From NCBI GenBank assembly GCA_029245955.1, contig JAQWOH010000047.1, positions 62,001 to 126,000 of the forward strand: a DNA stretch of 64,000 bases, in the 5' to 3' direction. The translations under genes were made by a program, and so were the position numbers. The notes under the pieces were generated by a model that made no database searches, was not told where the DNA came from, and saw only the letters and a list, made by a program, of their open reading frames with translations. Below are positions 46,570-55,409 of this stretch, one piece after another (the first letter of the stretch is position 1; every line of letters starts with the position of its first letter). This stretch comes from Fuerstiella sp. GTDB taxonomy: Bacteria > Planctomycetota > Planctomycetia > Planctomycetales > Planctomycetaceae.

Positions 46570-47628
46570 ATGAGCACGATTCCAACCAACCCACTTGCCC
46601 GACGATGTCTTGACGCGGCATACGAAGCCTCAGAGCAATGGAAGAGCTTCTGGTTCGACCCTGCCGATCCGTTTATCCTGGGCATGATTCGAATTCTGAC
46701 CGGATCGATGCTGGTGTATAGCCTGTGTGTCTGGGGCCTTGACCTGAATGCATTCTTTGCCCGCGATGGTCTGCAGCCACTGGCTGCGATGACGCAGTTC
46801 TATCAGAACGATGTGATTTTTTCGTTTCTCTATTACGTCAGTGATGAGTGGCTGTTCGTCGTACACTGGAGCTGCGTCATCCTGGCATTGATGTTTTGTC
46901 TGGGACTGGCAACCCGAGTGACATCTGTCTTTGCATTCCTGATTACCATTTCGTACTCCCAGCGAGTGCCCGTTGCGAACTTCGGCCTCGATCAGATTCT
47001 GGGGATGCTGTGTCTTTACCTGGCAATTGGCCCCTCCGGAGCGGCTCTATCTATAGACCAGGTGGTGCGAGATCGTTGGCGCAGAACAAGAGGCCTATGT
47101 ATGGAGATACGAAAACTTGCGTCCGCCAGGACAGCGCTGCGGCTAATTCAGATTCATCTGTGCGTCATCTATTTCTGGGCAGGATTTTCCAAGTTAAAGG
47201 GTGACACATGGTGGACCGGAGAGGCCATGTGGCAGGTCATCGCGAGTGAGGAATATCAAACGCTGGATCTGACGTGGATGGCCTGGGTGCCATGGCTGCC
47301 GTACCTGATCGCTCACGTTACTGTCGCGTGGGAAGTGTTCTTCTGCGTCCTTGTCTGGAACCAGCGCTGGCGACCATTGATGCTGGCCCTGGGTGCCGCC
47401 ATGCACTTCGGTATTGGCGCATTCCTTGGCCTCTGGACTTTTGGGTTGATCATGACGTACGGCTATTTTGCGTTCGGCAACCCGGAATGGTGGCGTAATC
47501 GGCTGACGCTTGGGAATGGTTCTGGTCACAGCCACACCAGCAATCATTCCCGCCGCGCTCTCACGAAGCGGGACGAACCTGCGATCGAACCAGCACACAG
47601 TGCCCCACCGCCACCTGCAGAACCATAA
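46570..47628 (+). CDS. HTTM domain protein (vitamin K-dependent gamma-carboxylase-like)
   Basis: 352-aa multi-pass membrane protein. The HTTM domain fills most of the sequence: FWFDPADPFILGMIRILTGSMLVYSL, CLGLATRVTSVFAF, LDQILGMLCLYLAIGPSG and QIHLCVIYFWAGFSKLKGDTWW. The family is related to gamma-glutamyl carboxylase; bacterial members mostly have unknown substrates, and several are in electron-transfer contexts. The C-terminal 40 residues are polar and low-complexity. The conserved Lys-Gly-Asp-x-Trp-Trp segment after the YFWAGFSK helix is intact. Confidence 0.88.
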   Translation: MSTIPTNPLARRCLDAAYEASEQWKSFWFDPADPFILGMIRILTGSMLVYSLCVWGLDLNAFFARDGLQPLAAMTQFYQNDVIFSFLYYVSDEWLFVVHWSCVILALMFCLGLATRVTSVFAFLITISYSQRVPVANFGLDQILGMLCLYLAIGPSGAALSIDQVVRDRWRRTRGLCMEIRKLASARTALRLIQIHLCVIYFWAGFSKLKGDTWWTGEAMWQVIASEEYQTLDLTWMAWVPWLPYLIAHVTVAWEVFFCVLVWNQRWRPLMLALGAAMHFGIGAFLGLWTFGLIMTYGYFAFGNPEWWRNRLTLGNGSGHSHTSNHSRRALTKRDEPAIEPAHSAPPPPAEP

Positions 47629-47683
47629 TTGAAAAGGGTCACTGCAATTTCAGACACCTGGGCGAAACGGAACTCGCCGCACA

Positions 47684-48031
47684 CTACTTCTTACGTGTCG
47701 ACGGGGTCTTCAATTCGAGGGTCGACCCCAATCGCTCAGCTAATGCGGTGACGATCTTGATGGACACAGGATGTCCACGGTCTTCGAATTTGATAATCGT
47801 GGCAGGAGCAACGTTCAGCTCCTTAGCGAGCTTGCCAATCGAGTGGCCCTTGGCTTCGCGCAGCGCCTTGATTGCCTTGGCAATATCCTGCACGGCGTTG
47901 TCATTCTCCAGACGCCGACGACCGACGCGTGACCAGTTGACTCCGGTTTCAGTACGAGATCGGCCACCCACTCTGGCCGACCGCTGGGGCTCCGCCTTCT
48001 TGCCTCTTTTTGAGGCCGCCTTCTTCTTCAC
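47684..48031 (-). CDS. XRE-family helix-turn-helix regulator
   Basis: 115-aa DNA-binding protein. A Lys/Arg-rich leader (residues 1-40) is followed by an HTH_3-type domain (IAKAIKALREAKGHSIGKLAKELNVAPATIIKFEDRGHPVSIKIVTALAERLG). The start is GTG. It is monocistronic, convergent with the HTTM gene and upstream of no obvious toxin or antitoxin partner. Likely a small regulator of unknown targets. Confidence 0.82.
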   Translation of the reverse strand: MKKKAASKRGKKAEPQRSARVGGRSRTETGVNWSRVGRRRLENDNAVQDIAKAIKALREAKGHSIGKLAKELNVAPATIIKFEDRGHPVSIKIVTALAERLGSTLELKTPSTRKK

Positions 48032-48134
48032 TGATGTAACCTCGATTCCTGTGCCGTACGTTGAAAGCTAAATCAATCGTCCTGACGATTGCGGGATTCA
48101 GCGTAATGACAAGGATGTTTATATCAGTGGTGTT

Positions 48135-48950
48135 CTACGCTACTTGGTCCATATTCACATGTACTGAGGTGAGTTTCAATAGCTCGGAGCAAACAGTTTC
48201 CAACAATACGCATTCCAGGTTCCGCAAGATGTCCGCTACGAGTGCACCGTCCATCACCCTGTGGTCATAGGCAATTGTCACCTTACAGTTATGGTGCGCA
48301 TCCATGGCTCCGTATGTCAGACAGCCAGTATGAATGGCGGGAGGAGCTGGTATTTCAACGCCTCTGCTGGCCAGGGTGGACAGAAAGAAGGTCCCCAGCC
48401 GCTTTGCCCTCTTTGCTTTGGCGGCGTGGACGTTCCATCCCCAGACCAGTCTCCGCAACAAAGTGGGAAGGCTGGCAAGTTGAAGCTCCTTTCGAAACAA
48501 CGCAGGCACGGGCCCCTTCGCATAACGATCAATCGTCGCCTGAATCTCTGTTAATGGGGTCTCATCCGGAGCGGGAATTCGTCCCCAGAACAGCCATGGG
48601 TTTCCTTCAAATTCCCGATGAACGGTCAGAACTCCGATGCTTTGCGGATGCTGGTACAGATGAGCCCACGGCCAGCGATACCAGGTCTGACGAAGTTCCG
48701 GGACGTCTTTGGCAACAATGGCGTAGGCTTTCAAAAAAATCGCAGGCCATGAAACTCGCACGGGGCTGGCGGCACGGGCTTCCGCTACTGCACGTAGATT
48801 GCAGAAGCGGTCGTGTCCGCAAAGCGGGACCGATTGATGAAAGTGCAGCAGGTCCCAGGTCAGTCGACGGCTGCGTGGAATTCCAAACGTCGTTCCGTCT
48901 CGGTGCGTACTCACTTTCTCTGCTCCTGCACGGCTCTGTTCCGATTTCAT
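48135..48950 (-). CDS. 2-oxoacid dehydrogenase acyltransferase/CAT-fold protein
   Basis: 271-aa protein with the catalytic-domain pattern of E2 acyltransferases and chloramphenicol acetyltransferases. The hallmark DHRVMDG (His and Asp of the active site) lies near residue 235, preceded by TYGAMDAHHNCKVTIAYDH. Upstream segments include RRLTWDLLHF and VSWPAIFLKAYAIVAKD. There is no lipoyl or subunit-binding domain, so it is a stand-alone acyltransferase-like protein. The ATG at 48950 was chosen; the frame also opens at a TTG two codons earlier. No dehydrogenase subunits are nearby. Confidence 0.82.
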   Translation of the reverse strand: MKSEQSRAGAEKVSTHRDGTTFGIPRSRRLTWDLLHFHQSVPLCGHDRFCNLRAVAEARAASPVRVSWPAIFLKAYAIVAKDVPELRQTWYRWPWAHLYQHPQSIGVLTVHREFEGNPWLFWGRIPAPDETPLTEIQATIDRYAKGPVPALFRKELQLASLPTLLRRLVWGWNVHAAKAKRAKRLGTFFLSTLASRGVEIPAPPAIHTGCLTYGAMDAHHNCKVTIAYDHRVMDGALVADILRNLECVLLETVCSELLKLTSVHVNMDQVA

Positions 48951-48984
48951 CAACAAACGTACTCTCCCGTCGCCACAGCCTGCC

Positions 48985-49905
48985 CTACGTTACGTCGCAC
49001 ACCATAGCCGAGTGCCGCAGTGCCCGAACAGGATCGTCCCACGTTGGAATGAACTCCTGAGCCACAAACAGATCGTAGCCGGTCTGCAGTATTGCCCGCA
49101 TGACAGCCGGGTAATTGATTTCCTGGTTCTGATCAAGTTCGCCGCGTCCCGGATTGCCAGCCGTATGATAGTGCCCGATGTACGGATGATAGTTGCGAAT
49201 TCTTCGTATCACATCGCCGTTCATAACCTGTACGTGATAAACGTCGAACAGCAGTTTGAACCTGTCCGAATCCATTCGCTTAACAAGGTCCACACAGCGA
49301 TCGACATCGTCACCGAAGTAGCCCGGGTGCCCTTTCATTGGATGAGAATCATCTCGCGAATTCAGGTGTTCCAGAACCAGCGTAATCTGTTTTTCTTCGG
49401 CATAGCGGATGACCTTCTTCCAGCATGCCAGACAGTTTTTTTCTGCTGTCGAATCAATGATTCCGTGCAACGACATGCCAGTGAATGTAATCACGCTGGG
49501 AGCACCAAATTCAACGGCCTTATCGATAGACGATTTCAACTTGCTGATGCACTCTGCATGGTTTGCCGGATCAACCGGCCCCTTCGCGAAACCATGGCTG
49601 CTGACGAGCGAAATCTTCAGGCCCTGTTTGTGTGCCTCAGGGTAGAATTCCGGACTGATGCCTTCAATGGCTTCCAGACCGATCTCGGCGCAGTGACGAA
49701 TCAGTTCCGGCACAGGCATCGGTTTGAAGCACCACCCCATTACCGACTGACGGATCTTCTTATTTCGAATCGTGAAATCGTCGAGCACATCGTGGTGATT
49801 TGTTTCCACGGCGCTGGCGGCATGTGAAGGGGCTGCGGATGTGGCTGCAGCTGCGACCGCACCTCCAAGAAGCATACGGCGGGAAAGTGATGATTGGGAA
49901 TTCAT
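48985..49905 (-). CDS. Tat-exported sugar phosphate isomerase/epimerase-like TIM-barrel protein
   Basis: 306-aa protein. The leader SRRMLLGGAVAAAATSAAPSHA is twin-arginine type. The mature part is an AP-endonuclease-2/xylose-isomerase-like TIM barrel (hydroxypyruvate isomerase-like), with metal-ligand candidates E in LVLEHLNSR, D in LLFDVYHVQ, H in IGHYHTAGNPGR and the terminal AQEFIPTWDD. Its likely role is isomerisation or epimerisation of a small sugar or hydroxy-acid in the periplasm. The neighbours give no pathway. Confidence 0.88.
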   Translation of the reverse strand: MNSQSSLSRRMLLGGAVAAAATSAAPSHAASAVETNHHDVLDDFTIRNKKIRQSVMGWCFKPMPVPELIRHCAEIGLEAIEGISPEFYPEAHKQGLKISLVSSHGFAKGPVDPANHAECISKLKSSIDKAVEFGAPSVITFTGMSLHGIIDSTAEKNCLACWKKVIRYAEEKQITLVLEHLNSRDDSHPMKGHPGYFGDDVDRCVDLVKRMDSDRFKLLFDVYHVQVMNGDVIRRIRNYHPYIGHYHTAGNPGRGELDQNQEINYPAVMRAILQTGYDLFVAQEFIPTWDDPVRALRHSAMVCDVT

Positions 49906-50147
49906 TGAGACTTCTCAGCATGTGAGTCTGATGTTGCGTCAGGCCATTCAAGATACCGTTATCACGGCAGGGCACCTGCGTGGAGTATACGAGCGACGCA
50001 GTTTGCTGTCAGTGGAAGAATGTGAAAGTGGTCAACTGAATTCGGCGGAAAACTACCTCCCATTGTGCAGGCAGCCTGCGGGACGAACAACGTTGCCCTG
50101 TTCATTGAGCGATACAGAGATCTCCGGTCGGTTTACGGCTCGTCATT

Positions 50148-51206
50148 TCAGGGCACTCGCCCCTTCAATCCACAGACTGCATGCAGGACACCCTCGGCAA
50201 CTTTGTGCAGGAAGTCACGGTCCAGAGTCTCCGGTGTGTCGGTCGGTTCGTGATAATGCGGATTGCGCAGGAAGCTTGTGTCGGTGATCATCAGCGCAGG
50301 AAACCCGGCATCCCAGAACGGACTGTGGTCACTCAGTCGAGTCGGCGGAAGTGGATTTCCGTTGTCGGGCACCTGTAATGATTCACACGGAAGCTGATTG
50401 ACCAGACCAAAGGCATTTGCAAAATGCTGAATCAGATTCCCCGAATCCTGATTGCCGACGACTGCGATAAAGTCGCCGACATCCGGATAAATCCCCCGCA
50501 GGCCTTCGGGAAATGTTTGGCTTCCCGGTTCATGACTGCAGTATCCCAGCATTTCCAGTGACGCCATGCCGATCAGCGATCTGTCTTGCTGACGGCACGA
50601 TTCGGCATGAAATGCTCCCCCCAGCATGCCCAGCTCTTCAAGGTCGAAGACGACCAGTTCCAGATCAACTTCCTTTGGAACAGCAACGTTATTTGCGGTG
50701 CCCAGAAGCCGAGCGACTTCCAGCAAGACGGCGACTGCTGAGGCGTTGTCGTCTGCTCCCGGAGTGTTTTCACGAGAATCAAGGTGTGCCCCCAGGACAA
50801 AGACGTCTGAGTTTTCAAACGCGGATGAGTTTTGTTGAGCGACAAGATTGATCCCGTCGGTCGATCGCAGCATCTGATCGTTCGCGGAAAAAGGCCGACG
50901 TTCCACGGTCCAGCCGGACTCTGTCAACTGCTGTTCACAATAAATACGGCATCTTTCCAGACGGTCCGATTCTGCGTACCGCGGTTCTGCCGCGATCCAT
51001 TTCACATGCTGCCAGATTCGTTCAATGTCTGTTTTCACGGGCGTTAGAAAGGCTTTGCGGTATGTCAGACCTTGAGCGGACAGAAAGAACCGGGAGATGG
51101 AGTGGACCGGTGTGCACGTCTGGCAAACCCGAATCAATGGGCCGCATGACGCTTTAGGTTCCGACATCGTATTGCCGCATTCGTGGCAGCACAATCCCGG
51201 CCGCAA
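50148..51206 (-). CDS. M28-family zinc peptidase with N-terminal Cys cluster
   Basis: 352-aa peptidase. M28 metal ligands are visible: H141 and D143 in LGAHLDSREN, D152 in PGADDNAS, E190-E191 in VVFDLEELGM, and the terminal NPHYHEPTDT. It should be an aminopeptidase-type enzyme. Upstream of the catalytic part is C7-x2-C10 ... C28-x2-C31, a zinc-ribbon-like arrangement. This segment is included only if translation starts at TTG (51206); the ATG at 51167 would remove half the ribbon. No signal peptide was found. A single-gene transcript is likely. Confidence 0.82.
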   Translation of the reverse strand: MRPGLCCHECGNTMSEPKASCGPLIRVCQTCTPVHSISRFFLSAQGLTYRKAFLTPVKTDIERIWQHVKWIAAEPRYAESDRLERCRIYCEQQLTESGWTVERRPFSANDQMLRSTDGINLVAQQNSSAFENSDVFVLGAHLDSRENTPGADDNASAVAVLLEVARLLGTANNVAVPKEVDLELVVFDLEELGMLGGAFHAESCRQQDRSLIGMASLEMLGYCSHEPGSQTFPEGLRGIYPDVGDFIAVVGNQDSGNLIQHFANAFGLVNQLPCESLQVPDNGNPLPPTRLSDHSPFWDAGFPALMITDTSFLRNPHYHEPTDTPETLDRDFLHKVAEGVLHAVCGLKGRVP

Positions 51207-51261
51207 CTTCTGCGTGTACGGATGGACAGCAAGATAGCATCAGATTAGCTGTCTGTCTGAG

Positions 51262-53040
51262 TCATGGCAGTCGCGACGCCGTGCTTTCCTGCACGCTGCG
51301 CCGCTGGTCGTTCAGTTCCAGTTGTGAGATCTTCCACGCGCCGTCAACAGGCTGAACGGTAATCAGCGCCGAGTGTCCATTGGCCCGTTGATGAGTGTGT
51401 CCCCAGTGCGCCACCGATCCACGGGCAATCCATTTGCAACGAGGCACAAAACCGCCATGCTCCCGCTGCTCAATCACAAACTCCGAAAGCAACTCGACAT
51501 CATTCATCTTCACGCGTGCTTCGCCGTGGTTTTCCAGTTCCATGCTGGTGCGCACCTGAACATCCACGTCTGATATCAATTTTCCACTGATGCTGACAGC
51601 CAGGCGGTCGCAGGCCAGATTCTTGTCGCGACGATCAAACGCCCGGTGTGTATTGTGCAGTAAATTCGTTCAACAACTGTTCTACCTCATACTGGCTCAG
51701 ACGATTAGTATCTTCCAGCGGATTGGCAATCGCGGTCTGACCGAAAGGCAGACACACAAGGCCTAATACGAACATTGCGGCGTTGAACGTTCATGATTTT
51801 CGGGCCGACAGCGGCCGTCGAATTCGGAGGGCAACAATTACTGCCGCGACGGAAATCACAAACGTAACCAGTGACAAAACCGACACGCTGAACAATGACC
51901 ACTGCTGTGCGGGTGCGATGCTGATCATCGCGGGTACGGTGGGTTTCTTCAGAGAATGCTGCCACTTCAGAACCGGTTCGCTGATGCTGACGTTATACGG
52001 CAGACCAGCGGTTTCGTCCGTCGTGATCGTGGGGATATCCTGAATCTGATCACCGAACAGTTCCCATGTCATCTCTACCTGCTGCGGCAGAGTTTTTATG
52101 GGTTAGACCATAATCACACCGAGCGTGGCGGAGGTCAGATCAGGATTTTCAGGTGGAGCGATAACACCTGTCGTCCGCAGTGATCGACAAATGAAATGAA
52201 TGCGGTCCGGCAACTGTGTCACTGATCTTTCGGCAATCCGAATCGGGTTTCGCTCCGGCAGGAACCGGGCCACGTGTTCTTTCAGTGCGGGTTGCTCAGC
52301 GACAGTCCGGGTGTTCTGCCGTCGATCCCGAGATCAATCCACTGTTGCAGATCGTGAGGCCGAACGATGATCTCTTTTCTGATTTTAAAGTTCTCAACAT
52401 ACGGGAATGCCGATAATGGAGCGTCAAATTGACGTTTCAGGTTGATGTTGCGAAACCGTGAATACCACGGGGCATTTCTTCAGCGCTGAGGTATCAAAAA
52501 TCAGTCACCGGAAGATTTTGTGGTAGACATCGAGGCATGCGTTGGCGTTGTGAGTCATTCAGACCGGGAGGCGTAATGGACAGAGATTCCGGCTGCGTGC
52601 GGAAGTCATATTTCAGCACAGCATGAAGAACGACTTCAGCATCATTTGGCTGGACCATCAACGGTTGTCCGGTGATGGTGTCACAGACAATTTGTCTGCG
52701 ATTTTTCAGCAGGTCAATGTGTTCGGTGAGCCGACGATTGTCAGCTTTCAGTACCAGAACACTTTCAAACAGATGCGCCGGTCGCAGCTTGAAGGCCTCG
52801 CGGTTCCCGGTCAGCTTGTCATACAGATCATCAGATAGAAAGATCAGAGAACGCCGTGAGATCCTGGGGGCCGATTTCCAGGTCCACGCTCACAAACGTC
52901 ACGTTGACGGATATCTCAGCGATCCTGGATGCCGTCTTGGTCTTCGTGGCCATGATGGCATCGGCACAGACCGTTCTGCTGCAGCAAAGGGCAAGCCATG
53001 TCAGCAGCAGAGTCCGCAGCGTGGAATTAAGATGGCAAAG
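51262..53040 (-). pseudogene. Badly decayed large planctomycete exported protein gene
   Basis: On the minus strand, conceptual fragments appear in order: a signal-peptide-like LALCCSRTVCADA; LYDKLTGNREAFKLRPAHLF then ESVLVLKADNRRLTEH; LPVTDF; PWYSRFRNINLKRQFDAPLS then AFPYVENFKIRKEIIVRPHD and LQQWIDLG; LKEHVARFLPERNP; PDRIHF, SLRTTGVIAPPENPDLTSAT; TLPQQVEMTWELFGDQIQ; LPYNVSISEPVLKW; TM helix FVLGLVCLPFG; and VSISGKLISDVDVQVR through RGSVAHWGHTHQR to 51262. They match a conserved planctomycete protein of unknown function with a C-terminal membrane segment. In-frame stops lie at 52494-52496, 52103-52105 and 51791-51793. Frame changes are needed near 52845, 52470, 52290 and 51655. The last intact piece (51262-51579) alone looks like a 105-aa gene but is only the tail. 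Confidence 0.85.
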
Positions 53041-53232
53041 ACAGACGATTCACGACGGCTCGAAATAAACCACCGACAGCGGGATCACAAGTCAATCGTG
53101 GAAGAAGTCAGCAGGTAGAGCTTATTGAGGCATCAGTCCTGGTGGCAGGGGGACACCCGTTACCTGATTCCTTCGCATATCCGCCGCACAGCAGGCTGGC
53201 GGCCTGCGCCTTGTTCTTGACTACAGCTGTCC

Positions 53233-53270
53233 GTCGTACACGGTCGACGCCATGAGGCCGCCTGTACGAC
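53233..53270 (-). terminator. Hairpin downstream of the TolC-like gene
   Basis: GTCGTACA (53233-53240) pairs with TGTACGAC (53263-53270), 15 bases beyond the leftward stop at 53285. The loop is long and no T tract follows, so termination is uncertain. Confidence 0.35.
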
Positions 53271-53284
53271 GACAAACAGACAGG

Positions 53285-55135
53285 TTACCGGGGAGCCGAG
53301 ATCTGCCAGCCCAAAGCCCACTGCAGCTGAAACTGTGCTTCATTGTACGCTATGACTGCATCAAGGTAGGCTCGGCGTGATGCTTCCAGTGCTTTCACAG
53401 ACTGCAGCACCTCGATCGGCAGACCGGCGCCTCCGCGAATGCGACTCAGATTTCGGTCATAGGAGTTCTGTGCGGACAGAATCGAAGTCTGTGTGACGGC
53501 CATTCGTTCACGGCGATGCGTCACCTGCGTGCTGGCTTCAGAGATTTCTCTTGCAACGTCGTCCATCAGTCCCATTTTGCGATACATTGCCTGCTGAACC
53601 CGGGCCTCTGATCGTCGACGAGCCGATCGTTCGCCGAAACCAAAGTTGCGAATTTCCCATGTGACCATGGCGTCGAAATCGTAGCGGTTGTCCACGTTGC
53701 CGATCACGTTTCCGACGCCACCGCCGAACTCGCCTGTGCTGAAGCCAAGCAGTACACTGGGCACAAACGGAGCATACTTCTGCCGTTGGTGTCGATCGCA
53801 GGCCGCGGCTACCAGTGCCTGCACTTCCTTGAGCTCCGGCCGATTGGACAGACCGGAAGCAATCAGGGACCCTTCTTCCAGATCTGCCGAAACGAGTTCG
53901 ATCGGCACAACTGTGGCGTCCATTGGAATGATTCGTTGACGGGTTTCGATGCTCAGGACATATGCCAGTCGTGCAGCAGCGACATCCACCTGCTCGTGAG
54001 CCGCAGCAATTCGACCTTCAATCAGATTCAATTCTGTCTGCATACGATCGGCATCCGCCTGCAATCCCTCGCCAGCGCCGGCGAAGTCGTTGGTGATTTT
54101 CGAAACAGCGGCGGTCCGATCTTTGACTTCCTGCAGGATCTGGAGTTGTTGATGTGCATCAAGCAGCTGCAGGTACGCCACGGCAACGTCCCGCAACTGT
54201 CGATTTACGACAGCTTTTTCTGCGTGGCATGTTGCCCAGGCCGTTTTTTGAGCAATGTCCGGCTGAAAGATCGCATCGGCCAGATGAAACTGTGCGCGAA
54301 TACCAGGCTGAGGCGTTGTGCCTGCTCCGACAGTGCCCGCTCCTAACCCATATTGCAGGGAACTTCGATTGATGTCGACAATGGCTCCATTGCTTGCCTG
54401 CAGATTGCCGTCGTGTCGATGAAAACTGAGGCCTGTCTGGATGCTCGGCAACCACAGCACTTCCGCCTGATCAAGATTGGCATAAGCTTCCTGGACTTTC
54501 CATTGAGCAAGCCCCACAGCCGGATGGTCGCCACCGATCATGGACAATGCGCTGGGCAGGTTAAGCAGCAGCGTGTCTGGTGGCGTCACGTCGGTTGAGG
54601 CAACATTGTCTGGCATCGATGCCGGAACGAATGGGTTTTCCGGCAACGGTGTTTCAGAAAATTCTGTTCGTTCAGACGCGACACGAACGTCCTTAAAATC
54701 AGTGTTCGGGCATTGCTCAACCAATCGGATTTCGTACGTACGGCCATCAAGCGTAATGGTTCCGTCGCTGTGTGGCCGGTTGTCAGGCACCTCATGCGCT
54801 ACAGGAGTAATGAGCAGTTTCCGGTAAGTCGCCGACGAAAGAGAACGAGGTCGTTTCTGGTCGGGACTTGCAACACCAGCCGGTGCTGACCGACCAGGTG
54901 TTTGTGTGACTGGTGGATCCGCAGCTTCTTTGGCCGCCGTCCACTCTCGATTGGGGGAGACACGAAAAGATGCCGGCTGAAATGGGGATTCCGCCAGTGC
55001 ATCCGGGTCCGGGGCCACTGACGGCGGCGCAGGGCGATAGGGATCTCTGTCAGCGAAGCTGTTTCGTATGCTGTTGCAGCCGCTGAGGCAGACTAATCCG
55101 CCAAGAAACCACGCATTTATAATGGCTGAGCGCAT
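53285..55135 (-). CDS. TolC-family outer-membrane efflux lipoprotein with long N-terminal extension
   Basis: 616-aa outer-membrane factor. The signal peptide ends in a lipobox LSGC (C20). About 180 residues of Pro/Ser-rich, non-TolC sequence follow, and the OEP (TolC) repeat domain fills about 210-616: PSALSMIGGDHPAVGLAQWKVQEAYANLDQAEVLWLP, VAVAYLQLLDAHQQLQILQEVK, and the second repeat with RRSEARVQQAMYRKMG and RIRGGAGLPIEVLQSVKALEASRR. A near-perfect Shine-Dalgarno AAGGAGG sits four bases before the ATG at 55135. It is divergent from the adaptor and RND genes, with 274 bases shared upstream, and together they should make one tripartite efflux system. Confidence 0.9.
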   Translation of the reverse strand: MRSAIINAWFLGGLVCLSGCNSIRNSFADRDPYRPAPPSVAPDPDALAESPFQPASFRVSPNREWTAAKEAADPPVTQTPGRSAPAGVASPDQKRPRSLSSATYRKLLITPVAHEVPDNRPHSDGTITLDGRTYEIRLVEQCPNTDFKDVRVASERTEFSETPLPENPFVPASMPDNVASTDVTPPDTLLLNLPSALSMIGGDHPAVGLAQWKVQEAYANLDQAEVLWLPSIQTGLSFHRHDGNLQASNGAIVDINRSSLQYGLGAGTVGAGTTPQPGIRAQFHLADAIFQPDIAQKTAWATCHAEKAVVNRQLRDVAVAYLQLLDAHQQLQILQEVKDRTAAVSKITNDFAGAGEGLQADADRMQTELNLIEGRIAAAHEQVDVAAARLAYVLSIETRQRIIPMDATVVPIELVSADLEEGSLIASGLSNRPELKEVQALVAAACDRHQRQKYAPFVPSVLLGFSTGEFGGGVGNVIGNVDNRYDFDAMVTWEIRNFGFGERSARRRSEARVQQAMYRKMGLMDDVAREISEASTQVTHRRERMAVTQTSILSAQNSYDRNLSRIRGGAGLPIEVLQSVKALEASRRAYLDAVIAYNEAQFQLQWALGWQISAPR

Positions 55136-55409
55136 AGAACCTCCTTGTTCCAATCTGTGCCAGTGTCCGAATTCATCGGCAGTTCTGCACGCGGCAGGCA
55201 TGCGTTTGCAGCATCCGTTTCTATTAACGACAACCGTCCCGGCGGTGGTATGAATTGTTCCTGCCAACCGAGTTCCAACGTCATTGCCGACAATGCCGGC
55301 AATGACTTTTGCAATCTGTCCCTTCGGCGATCAGCAGTACTGTCTTCCGACTTAACCTCATGATAGCCTCCAGAATCCCTGAGTTCTCTAATCCGCAAAG
55401 GCCGTCAGA

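Noticed and set aside
47684-48031. Antitoxin of a toxin-antitoxin pair
   Set aside because: The XRE-type domain suggested it, but no toxin-sized partner frame lies beside it.
51262-51579. Independent 105-aa gene
   Set aside because: Its sequence is the continuation of the broken upstream gene; no start signal or separate identity.
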